Shown piece by piece: positions 8,821 through 15,831 of a stretch of 64,000 bases of DNA. The notes beneath the pieces are model-generated. The model worked only from the letters and a program-made list of their open reading frames with translations, searched no databases and was not told where the DNA came from. The position numbers and the translations under genes were made by a program. The stretch lies in assembly GCA_964640655.1 (NCBI GenBank), contig CAZXFT010000001.1, positions 124,001-188,000 of the forward strand. The letters run 5' to 3'. Positions within the stretch are counted from its first letter, which is position 1. The number at the start of each line of letters is the position of its first letter. The stretch comes from BJGO01 sp964640655. GTDB taxonomy: Bacteria; Bacteroidota; Bacteroidia; Chitinophagales; UBA10324.

Positions 8821-9339
8821 TCAGAACCAACCTAAATTGTCGGTTGCAACACCTGTTTGTTTTAAGACAATAGCAGTAATTACTATTACTAATATTACTC
8901 CGAGTAAAATGTAGGTTGAAGTCTTATATGCTTTAATAAGGTATTTGTCGCGAAGCGTTTTATGTAGATTATTGAGTGAGTTCTCAACTCGAATGAATCC
9001 GGTCGGGTTTTTTACTACGTAATCAAAAGCACCGTATTTCATCGTTTCTACAGCCACATCAATTTTATCTTGACCAGATAACATTAAAACAAAGCATTCC
9101 GGGTTGGTCTCTTTAATTCTCTTCAATACATCAATGCCGTTCATAGCGGCGCTGTCGCTTCGGTCCAGATAAAAGTCAAGAATGACAAACTCAGGATTCA
9201 AATGCAAATTTCTAATTGCGTCTTCACCAGAGGTAAATGCCATGACCTCCACGTTAAACTTATCTAACAAATATGCTTTGAGCATATCGTTATGTGTGGG
9301 ATCATCATCTACAATAAAAATTCTTTTTGTCTTTGCCAT
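8821..9339 (-). CDS. Receiver-domain response regulator with C-terminal membrane anchor
   Basis: 172 residues. The N-terminal CheY-like receiver (about 1-130) has the acidic pocket DDD at 11-13, phospho-acceptor Asp55 in FVILDFYLD, the switch residue in MLSGQD (Ser88), and Lys110. There is no DNA-binding or enzymatic output domain. Instead a linker leads to one hydrophobic helix (about 142-160, TYILLGVILVIVITAIVL) and a 12-residue tail, so the receiver is predicted to sit in the cytoplasm anchored by its tail. The Hpt gene lies 39 bases upstream on the same strand, which suggests one operon and a shared phosphorelay. A regulator tethered by its tail is an unusual build; function is inferred only. 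Confidence 0.85.
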   Translation of the reverse strand: MAKTKRIFIVDDDPTHNDMLKAYLLDKFNVEVMAFTSGEDAIRNLHLNPEFVILDFYLDRSDSAAMNGIDVLKRIKETNPECFVLMLSGQDKIDVAVETMKYGAFDYVVKNPTGFIRVENSLNNLHKTLRDKYLIKAYKTSTYILLGVILVIVITAIVLKQTGVATDNLGWF

Positions 9340-9378
9340 AGGGTTAAGAAGGGTATGAGCAAATATATGTATAACGGC

Positions 9379-9732
9379 TTACAACTGTTCTATATGAAGT
9401 TTTAATTCTGTCAGTGCTTTCATGGAAACGTCTTTTATTTGGGCTACCATAGCTGGTAGCTGATCCAGATTGGTTTCGGCAGCAGCATAATCCTCTAATC
9501 GTTGAATGGTGTCAGTAATATCCTTTATTCCCATATAGTTAACCTGTGGCTTATAGGTGTGAGCTGCTTTTTTCATCAATTTCCAGTCGCTTGATGCCAG
9601 CGCTTTTTCAAGATCTGCTATATTAGGCTCGGCAGATGTAATGAATGAGGAGATAAAAACTTTCATCATTGATGCGCTACCACCGGAAATGGTTTTGAGC
9701 ATCGTTAGGTCTACAACACTTTCTTGACTCAT
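9379..9732 (-). CDS. Histidine phosphotransfer (Hpt) protein
   Basis: Stand-alone Hpt protein, 117 residues, expected four-helix bundle. The phospho-accepting His58 is in KKAAHTYKPQVNYMG, the typical A-H-x-x-K/P-x-x-x-x-x-G pattern of the family. It should shuttle phosphate between receiver domains. The adjacent membrane-anchored receiver downstream in the same operon and the hybrid kinase at 5001-6968 are the likely partners. Its start lies at the head of the operon, divergent from gcvT. No catalytic domain is present. Confidence 0.88.
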   Translation of the reverse strand: MSQESVVDLTMLKTISGGSASMMKVFISSFITSAEPNIADLEKALASSDWKLMKKAAHTYKPQVNYMGIKDITDTIQRLEDYAAAETNLDQLPAMVAQIKDVSMKALTELKLHIEQL

Positions 9733-9818
9733 AAAGGGATTTTGGTTTTTTGGAAACCGAAAAGTAGTAAAAAATCACAAGGTATGCTATCCGAAGTGCT
9801 TACTCATGAATCTACAAT

Positions 9819-9847
9819 TTGTTTTTATGCGTCTATCCCTACATTTG
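9819..9847 (+). promoter_or_regulatory. Promoter of gcvT-comB
   Basis: TTG at 9819-9821, an 18-base spacer and TACATTTG at 9840-9847 match the Bacteroidota promoter (TTG, 17-23 bases, TAnnTTTG). Transcription would start near 9854, which supports the ATG at 9865 as the gcvT start rather than any upstream codon. Confidence 0.7.
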
Positions 9848-9864
9848 TCGCCTTATTATTAGAA

Positions 9865-10950
9865 ATGAAAAGCACACCACTTACAGACATACACATTTCA
9901 CTTGGTGCCAAGATGGCTCCATTTGCAGGATACAGCATGCCCATTTCATACACCGGCATTAATGATGAACATCAAGCTGTAAGAACTGCAGTTGGAATGT
10001 TTGATGTTTCACACATGGGAGAATTTATACTGAAAGGAGAAAACGCATTGGACCTAATTCAAAGAGTTACTTCTAACGATGCATCTAAATTAACACCAGG
10101 TAAAGTGCAATATTCTTGCTTACCCAATGAACAAGGAGGTATTATAGATGATTTACTTGTTTACAAACTTGGTGATAAAGAGTGGATGCTTGTGGTTAAC
10201 GCATCTAATATTGAAAAAGATTGGGATTGGATATTAAAGAAAAATACCGACGGTGTTGAAATGCATAACATCAGCGATCGGACAGCATTGCTTGCAGTTC
10301 AGGGGCCTAAAGCCCTTGATGTATTGCAGCAGATGACCACATTGAATCTGAGTGAGGTGCCTTACTATAGTTTTGTAAAAGGTGAATTTGCCGGAATTAA
10401 AAATGTTCTCATTTCAAATACAGGCTATACCGGTGCCGGAGGTTATGAAATTTATTTTGAAAATACTGATGCAGCTTTTATTTGGGATGAAATAATGAAA
10501 CACGGAAAGTCATTTGGCATAAAACCTACCGGTTTAGGTGCACGAGACACTTTACGACTTGAGATGGGTTTTTGTCTTTATGGCAACGATATAGACGACA
10601 CTACTTCTCCTATTGAAGCCGGTTTGGGTTGGATAACAAAATTTACAAAAGACTTTACTTCTAGAAACACTTTTGAAAGTCAGAAATTAAATGGTGTTCA
10701 AAGAAAACTAGTTGGATTTGAAATGATCGACAGAGGCATTCCAAGACACGGTTATGAGATTGTTGATTCATCAGGAAAGATTATAGGAATTGTTACATCA
10801 GGAACTCAATCTCCCACCCTTCAAAAGGCAATAGGCCTGGGATATGTTGCCACCTCTTTTTCAGCCTCCGGAACAGAAATTTTTATAAGGGTCAGAGATA
10901 AAGACCTTAAAGCAACAGTTGTAAAACTACCCTTTATCAATAAAAACTAA
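9865..10950 (+). CDS. gcvT: Aminomethyltransferase, glycine cleavage system T protein
   Basis: Tetrahydrofolate-dependent T protein of the glycine cleavage complex; moves the aminomethyl carbon from lipoyl-H protein to THF. 361 residues, the normal length. The N-terminal folate-binding domain shows the family segments MAPFAGYSMPISY, MFDVSHMGEF and GARDTLRLEMGFCLYGNDID, and the C-terminal GCV_T_C barrel follows. The frame is open 47 codons upstream, but the promoter lies inside that stretch and the family begins at this ATG. H and P protein genes are not in the window. comB starts 5 bases downstream. Confidence 0.96.
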   Translation: MKSTPLTDIHISLGAKMAPFAGYSMPISYTGINDEHQAVRTAVGMFDVSHMGEFILKGENALDLIQRVTSNDASKLTPGKVQYSCLPNEQGGIIDDLLVYKLGDKEWMLVVNASNIEKDWDWILKKNTDGVEMHNISDRTALLAVQGPKALDVLQQMTTLNLSEVPYYSFVKGEFAGIKNVLISNTGYTGAGGYEIYFENTDAAFIWDEIMKHGKSFGIKPTGLGARDTLRLEMGFCLYGNDIDDTTSPIEAGLGWITKFTKDFTSRNTFESQKLNGVQRKLVGFEMIDRGIPRHGYEIVDSSGKIIGIVTSGTQSPTLQKAIGLGYVATSFSASGTEIFIRVRDKDLKATVVKLPFINKN

Positions 10951-10955
10951 TTGCA

Positions 10956-11693
10956 ATGCCTGATAAATCAACGCTTGATGTTATACTAACACCCAACCTG
11001 CTGCCATTGTATCCATTAGAAGGTAAAGTGGTTTTAGTGATTGATGTGCTGCGGGCTACAACTACAATGACAGTTGCTTTAGATCAGGGTGCTGAAAAAG
11101 TAATTCCTGTTGAAAGTATTGAAGAATGTTTGTCATACAAAGGCAAACCCAATCACATTTTAGCCGGTGAGCGAGGTGGACAAAAGGTTGAAGGCTTCTC
11201 ATATGGCAATTCGCCATTTGAATTTATGGATGGTGTAGTGAAAGGCAAAACTTTAGTGCTTACTACCACAAATGGAACGAGAGCAATTGAGCATAGCAAA
11301 GGTGCATATAAAGTAATTGTAGGTGGCTTCTTAAACTTTACTGCATTAACCAAATGGATTATTTCCGAGAGTCGCGACACCTTATTGTTATGCAGCGGTT
11401 GGCGCGATAAGTTTAACCTTGAAGACACGGTATTTGCAGGAGCTGTGGTTCACCATCTCAAAGAAATTTTTCTGGTTGATAGTGATGCTGCATTTGCGGC
11501 GGAGAAATTATATCTAAACTCAAGGCGCAATATGATGCACTTTATGAAACAGTCTTCGCACTACAAAAGATTAGCTCGTTTTGGAGTAGTGAACGATATT
11601 AAATATTGTCTTCGTCCCGATTTAACCACAGTGGTACCTGTGCTTAAAGGCAACGCGTTGGTAAGCGCTGATGTAGGTAGGGATATGGAATAA
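10956..11693 (+). CDS. comB: 2-phosphosulfolactate phosphatase, ComB family
   Basis: ComB-family phosphatase, 245 residues; in methanogens it releases sulfolactate from 2-phosphosulfolactate. Family segments visible are VVLVIDVLRATTTM near residue 27, ILAGERGG, GNSPFEF and VLTTTNGTRAI, and LLCSGW. In bacteria the physiological product is uncertain; sulfolactate could feed sulfonate or cysteate formation, which is relevant because Bacteroidota make sulfonolipids. It follows gcvT after 5 bases and is probably co-transcribed. Its TAA is directly followed by the stop of the convergent osmC-family gene with no spacer. Confidence 0.9.
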   Translation: MPDKSTLDVILTPNLLPLYPLEGKVVLVIDVLRATTTMTVALDQGAEKVIPVESIEECLSYKGKPNHILAGERGGQKVEGFSYGNSPFEFMDGVVKGKTLVLTTTNGTRAIEHSKGAYKVIVGGFLNFTALTKWIISESRDTLLLCSGWRDKFNLEDTVFAGAVVHHLKEIFLVDSDAAFAAEKLYLNSRRNMMHFMKQSSHYKRLARFGVVNDIKYCLRPDLTTVVPVLKGNALVSADVGRDME

Positions 11694-12104
11694 TTAATTC
11701 AGGCTGTGCTCAACAGTAATATTTGTATTGAGCAATTTTGAAATCGGGCAATTTACTTTTGCATCATTTACCAGTTCATCAAACTTTGCTGCATCAATTC
11801 CAGGAACAGATGCTTTTAATGTCAGGTGCGATTGGGTGATACTTCCATTTTCTAAAGTTATCTGGCATGCAGTATCTAAAGTGACAGGAATAAAACCTGC
11901 ACCGCTAAGCAGAAAGCTCAGTTTCATTGTAAAACATCCTGCGTGTGCTGCTGCTATCAATTCCTCTGGGTTGGTGCCAATACCGTTTTCAAAACGAGTT
12001 AAATAGGAGTACTGTGATTGGTTCAATACTTTGCTATCTGTAGTCAGATGGCCTTTACCTTCTTTGCCTGTTCCTTCCCAGTGTGCTGTTGCGTTACGTT
12101 TCAT
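11694..12104 (-). CDS. OsmC/Ohr-family peroxiredoxin
   Basis: 136-residue OsmC-family protein, likely a thiol peroxidase for organic hydroperoxides acting as a dimer in the cytoplasm. The two family cysteines are present, in AAHAGCFTMKLS (about residue 57) and VNCPISKLL (about residue 118). The N-terminal HWEGTGKEGKGHLTTDS segment is characteristic of the OsmC rather than the Ohr branch. It converges on comB with no spacer and lies 56 bases downstream of the LysM gene on the same strand. Confidence 0.92.
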   Translation of the reverse strand: MKRNATAHWEGTGKEGKGHLTTDSKVLNQSQYSYLTRFENGIGTNPEELIAAAHAGCFTMKLSFLLSGAGFIPVTLDTACQITLENGSITQSHLTLKASVPGIDAAKFDELVNDAKVNCPISKLLNTNITVEHSLN

Positions 12105-12160
12105 AGTTATTATTTTTTTATTGCAGTTTATAAAAATTTGTTCTTACAAAAATGTGCTTA

Positions 12161-12994
12161 TTATTTCCAATTTTTACCTCGAATGCGATACCTATCCAAC
12201 TCACCTTTAGTTAAATTTTTTATATCCGGAATTGAAAGCTTCATTCCAGGTGCAATCCTATTTGGATTACTTCCTATTACATCTTTGTTAACATCATATA
12301 TTATAGGCCATAGTAGGGCATCTTTATAATACTTTAAACTGATTTTAGACAACCAATCACCAGGTGCAACTGTATAGAGTTCTTTTTTACCTGAAATAAC
12401 TTCTCTAGGTGGCTCCTGTGTTTGTTGAATAATGTCTTTCATTACAATTGAGGTAATAGCGTGATGCATTCCGAATGAAATGCCGGCAGAGTCTATTTCC
12501 CAGAATTGCTTACTGTTGTGATCTAAACTTCTGACAACACGACTCCATAACTGTCCCATTGTGAGGCCTTTCTCAACACCGGTGTATAATGCTCTAGCTG
12601 GCCCAACAGCCATTTCCCATATCAAACATGCATCAATTGTAACAAGTGCCCAAAGTGGATTTGTTGGCCCACCTAAGGAATACATCATAGCTGCAACATA
12701 AAAATGTTCAACATTTCCAATTTCTTCTGCAGTATAGTTTGTGTTTGTAAACTGATTATTTACACTTCTAATTCCGCCGTCACCGTCCAATTCTCTATAA
12801 TAAGTGATCCAGTCGCGTGCTTTAATCATTGTTTGATTTACAAAAGATAAATTTTCTGCTATTGCCCTATGTATGTCGTCATGATATTGACCCATTGGTT
12901 GCTTTTTTGCCATCTCCCAGACTCGATTAGCTAATTCAACTTCGCGATTGTTTTTTAAAAAGTCTCCAGGTTGCATACTTATACTTTTGTGCAA
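12161..12994 (-). CDS. LysM-domain protein without signal peptide, unknown function
   Basis: 277 residues. The C-terminal part (about 205-260) is a LysM domain: YTVAPGDWLSKISLKYY, then LWPIIYDVNKD and IAPGMKLSIP. The N-terminal 200 residues match no family I recognise; they are mainly helical, with a moderately hydrophobic stretch from about 95 to 130 (GGPTNPLWALVTIDACLIW). No signal peptide or lipobox is seen, so the protein is predicted to be cytoplasmic or exported by a non-Sec route. An alternative ATG is at 12976. LysM domains of this form also occur in cytosolic proteins of contractile injection systems, but no such genes are nearby. Divergent from cysS. Confidence 0.75.
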   Translation of the reverse strand: MHKSISMQPGDFLKNNREVELANRVWEMAKKQPMGQYHDDIHRAIAENLSFVNQTMIKARDWITYYRELDGDGGIRSVNNQFTNTNYTAEEIGNVEHFYVAAMMYSLGGPTNPLWALVTIDACLIWEMAVGPARALYTGVEKGLTMGQLWSRVVRSLDHNSKQFWEIDSAGISFGMHHAITSIVMKDIIQQTQEPPREVISGKKELYTVAPGDWLSKISLKYYKDALLWPIIYDVNKDVIGSNPNRIAPGMKLSIPDIKNLTKGELDRYRIRGKNWK

Positions 12995-13041
12995 TATATT
13001 TCAAGGTATTATAAGGACAAAGCCAAACACATTCAATTTTC

Positions 13042-13049
13042 TATTTTTG
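13042..13049 (+). promoter_or_regulatory. Probable promoter -7 element of cysS
   Basis: TATTTTTG fits TAnnTTTG and ends 9 bases before the cysS ATG, giving a very short leader. No -33 TTG at normal spacing is seen. It supports the start at 13059. Confidence 0.5.
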
Positions 13050-13058
13050 GCCTCCATT

Positions 13059-14552
13059 ATGAGTTCATTACATGTCACAAATTCTTTAACAAGACAGAAA
13101 GAAAAGTTCGAACCACTAAACCCTCCTTATGTAGGCATGTATGTATGCGGGCCTACGGTAAGTGGCGAGAGTCATTTAGGACATGCCCGTCCATATGTTA
13201 CGTTCGATGTGGTATATCGTTGGCTTCAACACTTGGGATATAAGGTTCGTTATGTGCGTAACATAACCGATGCCGGTCATTTTGAAGAAGAGGGTCGTGA
13301 AGCAGAAGATAAGGTTGGTAAGAAAGCCAAGCTGGAACAACTTGAACCTATGGAACTGGTTCAGAAATATACCAACCTTTATCACGACATGATGGATAGT
13401 TTGAATTGCCTAAGGCCAAGCATTGAACCAACAGCAACAGGTCACATCATCGAGCAAATAGATATGATACAAGACATCATTAGTAAAGGTCTTGCGTACG
13501 AAAGCAAAGGCTCAGTATATTTTGATGTCCTCAGATATGCGAAAGATAATGACTATGGCAAGTTGAGCGGTAGAATTCTGGATGAAATGATTTCTGGTAG
13601 CAGGGAATTGGATGGCCAGGATGAAAAAAGAAATGCTGCAGATTTTGCACTTTGGAAGAATGCACCTCCAGAACATATACAGAGGTGGAATTCACCTTGG
13701 GGTGAAGGGTTTCCGGGATGGCATATAGAATGTTCAGCAATGGCTACAAAATATCTCGGAGCTCAATTTGATATTCATGGCGGTGGAATGGATTTGCAAT
13801 TCCCTCATCATGAAAGTGAAATAGCACAAAGCAAAACAGCTTCTGGAAAAACACCAGTGAAGTATTGGATGCATAATAATATGATTACCATTAATGGACG
13901 CAAGATGGGTAAGAGTTATAATAATACCATCACTCTTCGAGAACTGTTTTTTGGCAAACATCCGGAGCTAAAACAAGCGTTTCATCCTATGGTGGTGCGC
14001 TTTTTTATTCTACAAACTCATTACCGCAGTACACTCGATTATTCAAATGAAGCATTGATGGCCGCAGAGAAAGGTTTTGAAAGGTTAATAAACACCTTAT
14101 CATCACTTAACTCTATCAATCACCCAGGATCTATAAACAATGGCACATTGGATGTAGAGTTTCTTCAACTGTGCAAGGATATGAATGATCAGATGAACGA
14201 CGACATTAATACGGCACAGGTAGTGGCTACATTGTTCGAGCTGGCGTCGCGTTTTAATGCATTAAAAAATCAGCAGCTACCCTGGAGCAGTATTTCCGTT
14301 CAGGTATTTGAAAATGCAAAAAATCAGTTTGTGTTTTTTGTCAATGATATTTTAGGGCTTCAACAGATAGATGCTTCTGAAGGTAATAATGCTGCCTTAG
14401 ATAATGCACTTCAAATTTTGATTGAATTGCGCAAAGAGGCAAAAGCAAAAAAGGACTATGCAACAAGTGATGCTATACGTAGCAGGTTGTTGCAAGCGGG
14501 GATTCAGTTAAAGGATGAAAAAGACGGAACAGTTACCTGGAGCAAGGCATAA
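13059..14552 (+). CDS. cysS: Cysteinyl-tRNA synthetase
   Basis: Class I synthetase charging tRNA-Cys; 497 residues. It shows the zinc-ligand Cys in MYVCGPTV (about residue 30), the HIGH-type motif HLGHARP, the second zinc-binding segment GWHIECSAMA and FPHHESEIAQS, and the KMSKS-type motif as KMGKS in NGRKMGKSYNN. The helical anticodon-binding DALR-type region closes the protein. The frame is open 37 codons upstream to 12948, but those residues do not belong to the family and include the promoter element. The 3' end overlaps the next gene by 38 bases. Confidence 0.96.
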   Translation: MSSLHVTNSLTRQKEKFEPLNPPYVGMYVCGPTVSGESHLGHARPYVTFDVVYRWLQHLGYKVRYVRNITDAGHFEEEGREAEDKVGKKAKLEQLEPMELVQKYTNLYHDMMDSLNCLRPSIEPTATGHIIEQIDMIQDIISKGLAYESKGSVYFDVLRYAKDNDYGKLSGRILDEMISGSRELDGQDEKRNAADFALWKNAPPEHIQRWNSPWGEGFPGWHIECSAMATKYLGAQFDIHGGGMDLQFPHHESEIAQSKTASGKTPVKYWMHNNMITINGRKMGKSYNNTITLRELFFGKHPELKQAFHPMVVRFFILQTHYRSTLDYSNEALMAAEKGFERLINTLSSLNSINHPGSINNGTLDVEFLQLCKDMNDQMNDDINTAQVVATLFELASRFNALKNQQLPWSSISVQVFENAKNQFVFFVNDILGLQQIDASEGNNAALDNALQILIELRKEAKAKKDYATSDAIRSRLLQAGIQLKDEKDGTVTWSKA

Positions 14553-15159
14553 GAGGCAGCCCGACTATATCACGGTTTTATCAGCGGATAAAAAGTTGGC
14601 TGCAATTATTGATAAACAGGGGGCTATTAGTTTAAATAAAAGAAAAAACATTCATCTTTTATTGTGTTATTCTATCATGTCGCAGCAATTAAATATTAAA
14701 GTAGCAACACGTATACAGGAGCGCTTTCTTGCATTATTTAATATAACCGAACCAACTGCTCAGGAGATTCTTGAGTTGTCATTTGACAAACTGAAGTCGA
14801 TTGGTTTAAGTGCATCAAAGACTCACTATATTCATAATGTTGCTCGCTTTTTTTCTGAAAATATAGAGGCAGAAAAGCAACTGAACGCATTGCCCAATGA
14901 TGAGGCAATTAAATTCCTGACTCAGATAAAAGGTGTTGGCAGATGGACAGCAGAAATGTTGTTGATGTTTTCGCTTGCGCGTACTGATATTTTTCCAATA
15001 GACGACTATGGCATACAACAAGCAATGAAAAAACTGTATCGCTTAAACGATACGAATAAAAAAATATTCAGGCAGAAGGCTGAACGCATCGCGAGTCTTT
15101 GGCATCCATATCAAACGTATGCATGCATTTACCTATGGAAATGGAAAGACGATAAATAA
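14515..15159 (+). CDS. DNA-3-methyladenine glycosylase II (AlkA/HhH-GPD type)
   Basis: Base-excision repair glycosylase that removes alkylated purines, 214 residues. The helix-hairpin-helix is LTQIKGVGRWTAEMLLMF (about residues 136-153) and the catalytic Asp is in FPIDDYGIQQAM. The N-terminal half carries the SIMSQQLNIKVA segment of the HhH-GPD fold. It lacks the N-terminal beta domain of E. coli AlkA, as do many short bacterial homologues. The start overlaps the end of cysS by 38 bases in another frame, so translation is probably coupled. No iron-sulfur cluster cysteines are seen at the C-terminus. Confidence 0.88.
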   Translation: MKKTEQLPGARHKRQPDYITVLSADKKLAAIIDKQGAISLNKRKNIHLLLCYSIMSQQLNIKVATRIQERFLALFNITEPTAQEILELSFDKLKSIGLSASKTHYIHNVARFFSENIEAEKQLNALPNDEAIKFLTQIKGVGRWTAEMLLMFSLARTDIFPIDDYGIQQAMKKLYRLNDTNKKIFRQKAERIASLWHPYQTYACIYLWKWKDDK

Positions 15160-15173
15160 GGTTCAAGTACTTA

Positions 15174-15815
15174 TCACAATTGATACTTGACATATTTGAT
15201 AGTTCTGCCATCGGCTAAATGTTTGCCTTCATAAAATGTTCTAATGGAAAGTCGTTCATCAACCAAAGTGCCGGCATAAATGTCATTATTCTTATAGATT
15301 AATGGAAGATTGAGCCCTTGAATTACTTCAAGCGTGTAATCATAGAGTAATGCAGAATCGGTTTTAAGATTGATAGTGCCGCCTGGTTTTAATATCTGTT
15401 TATACACTTCAAGAAACTTTGGACTTGTTAGTCGTCGCTTTGCACTTCTGTTTGGAATGTGAGGGTCGGCAAAGGTTATCCATATTTCATCCACTTCATC
15501 TTTATCAAAGTAGTCGTGTAAATGGTCTATTTGAGCACGGATAAATCTGACATTATTCAATGATTGTGTTAGAGCAGATTTTGCACCTGTGTATATGCGT
15601 GCGCCTTTGATGTCAACACCAATGAAATTTCCGTTAGGATTACGCTGTGCCATACCAACCGTGTATTCCCCTTTTCCGCATGCCAATTCAAGAGTTATAG
15701 GAAAACTATTGTTGAATGTTTCTTGTCTCCATCTCCCTTTAAACTGGGGATTGGATTGATACACATTCGCAAAGCCGAGCATCTCGGCAAAATGCTTGAG
15801 TTTGTTTTTACCCAA
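15174..15815 (-). CDS. trmB: tRNA (guanine-N7-)-methyltransferase
   Basis: TrmB methylates G46 in the variable loop of tRNAs using SAM; 213 residues, normal length. SAM-binding motif I is LELACGKGEYTVGMA (about 42-56), followed by FIGVDIKGARI. The tRNA-binding and catalytic segment is ITFADPHIPNRSAKRRLTS (family DPWPKKRH-type motif; here DPHIPNRSAKRR). The C-terminal TFYEGKHLADG matches the family T..E........G end. It lies 16 bases downstream of the metalloprotease gene on the same strand, although the two functions are unrelated. Confidence 0.94.
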   Translation of the reverse strand: MGKNKLKHFAEMLGFANVYQSNPQFKGRWRQETFNNSFPITLELACGKGEYTVGMAQRNPNGNFIGVDIKGARIYTGAKSALTQSLNNVRFIRAQIDHLHDYFDKDEVDEIWITFADPHIPNRSAKRRLTSPKFLEVYKQILKPGGTINLKTDSALLYDYTLEVIQGLNLPLIYKNNDIYAGTLVDERLSIRTFYEGKHLADGRTIKYVKYQL

Positions 15816-15831
15816 CCTGGCTAAACTCTTC

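Noticed and set aside
12948..13058. N-terminal extension of CysS
   Set aside because: The extra residues include a promoter element and overlap the start of the LysM gene.
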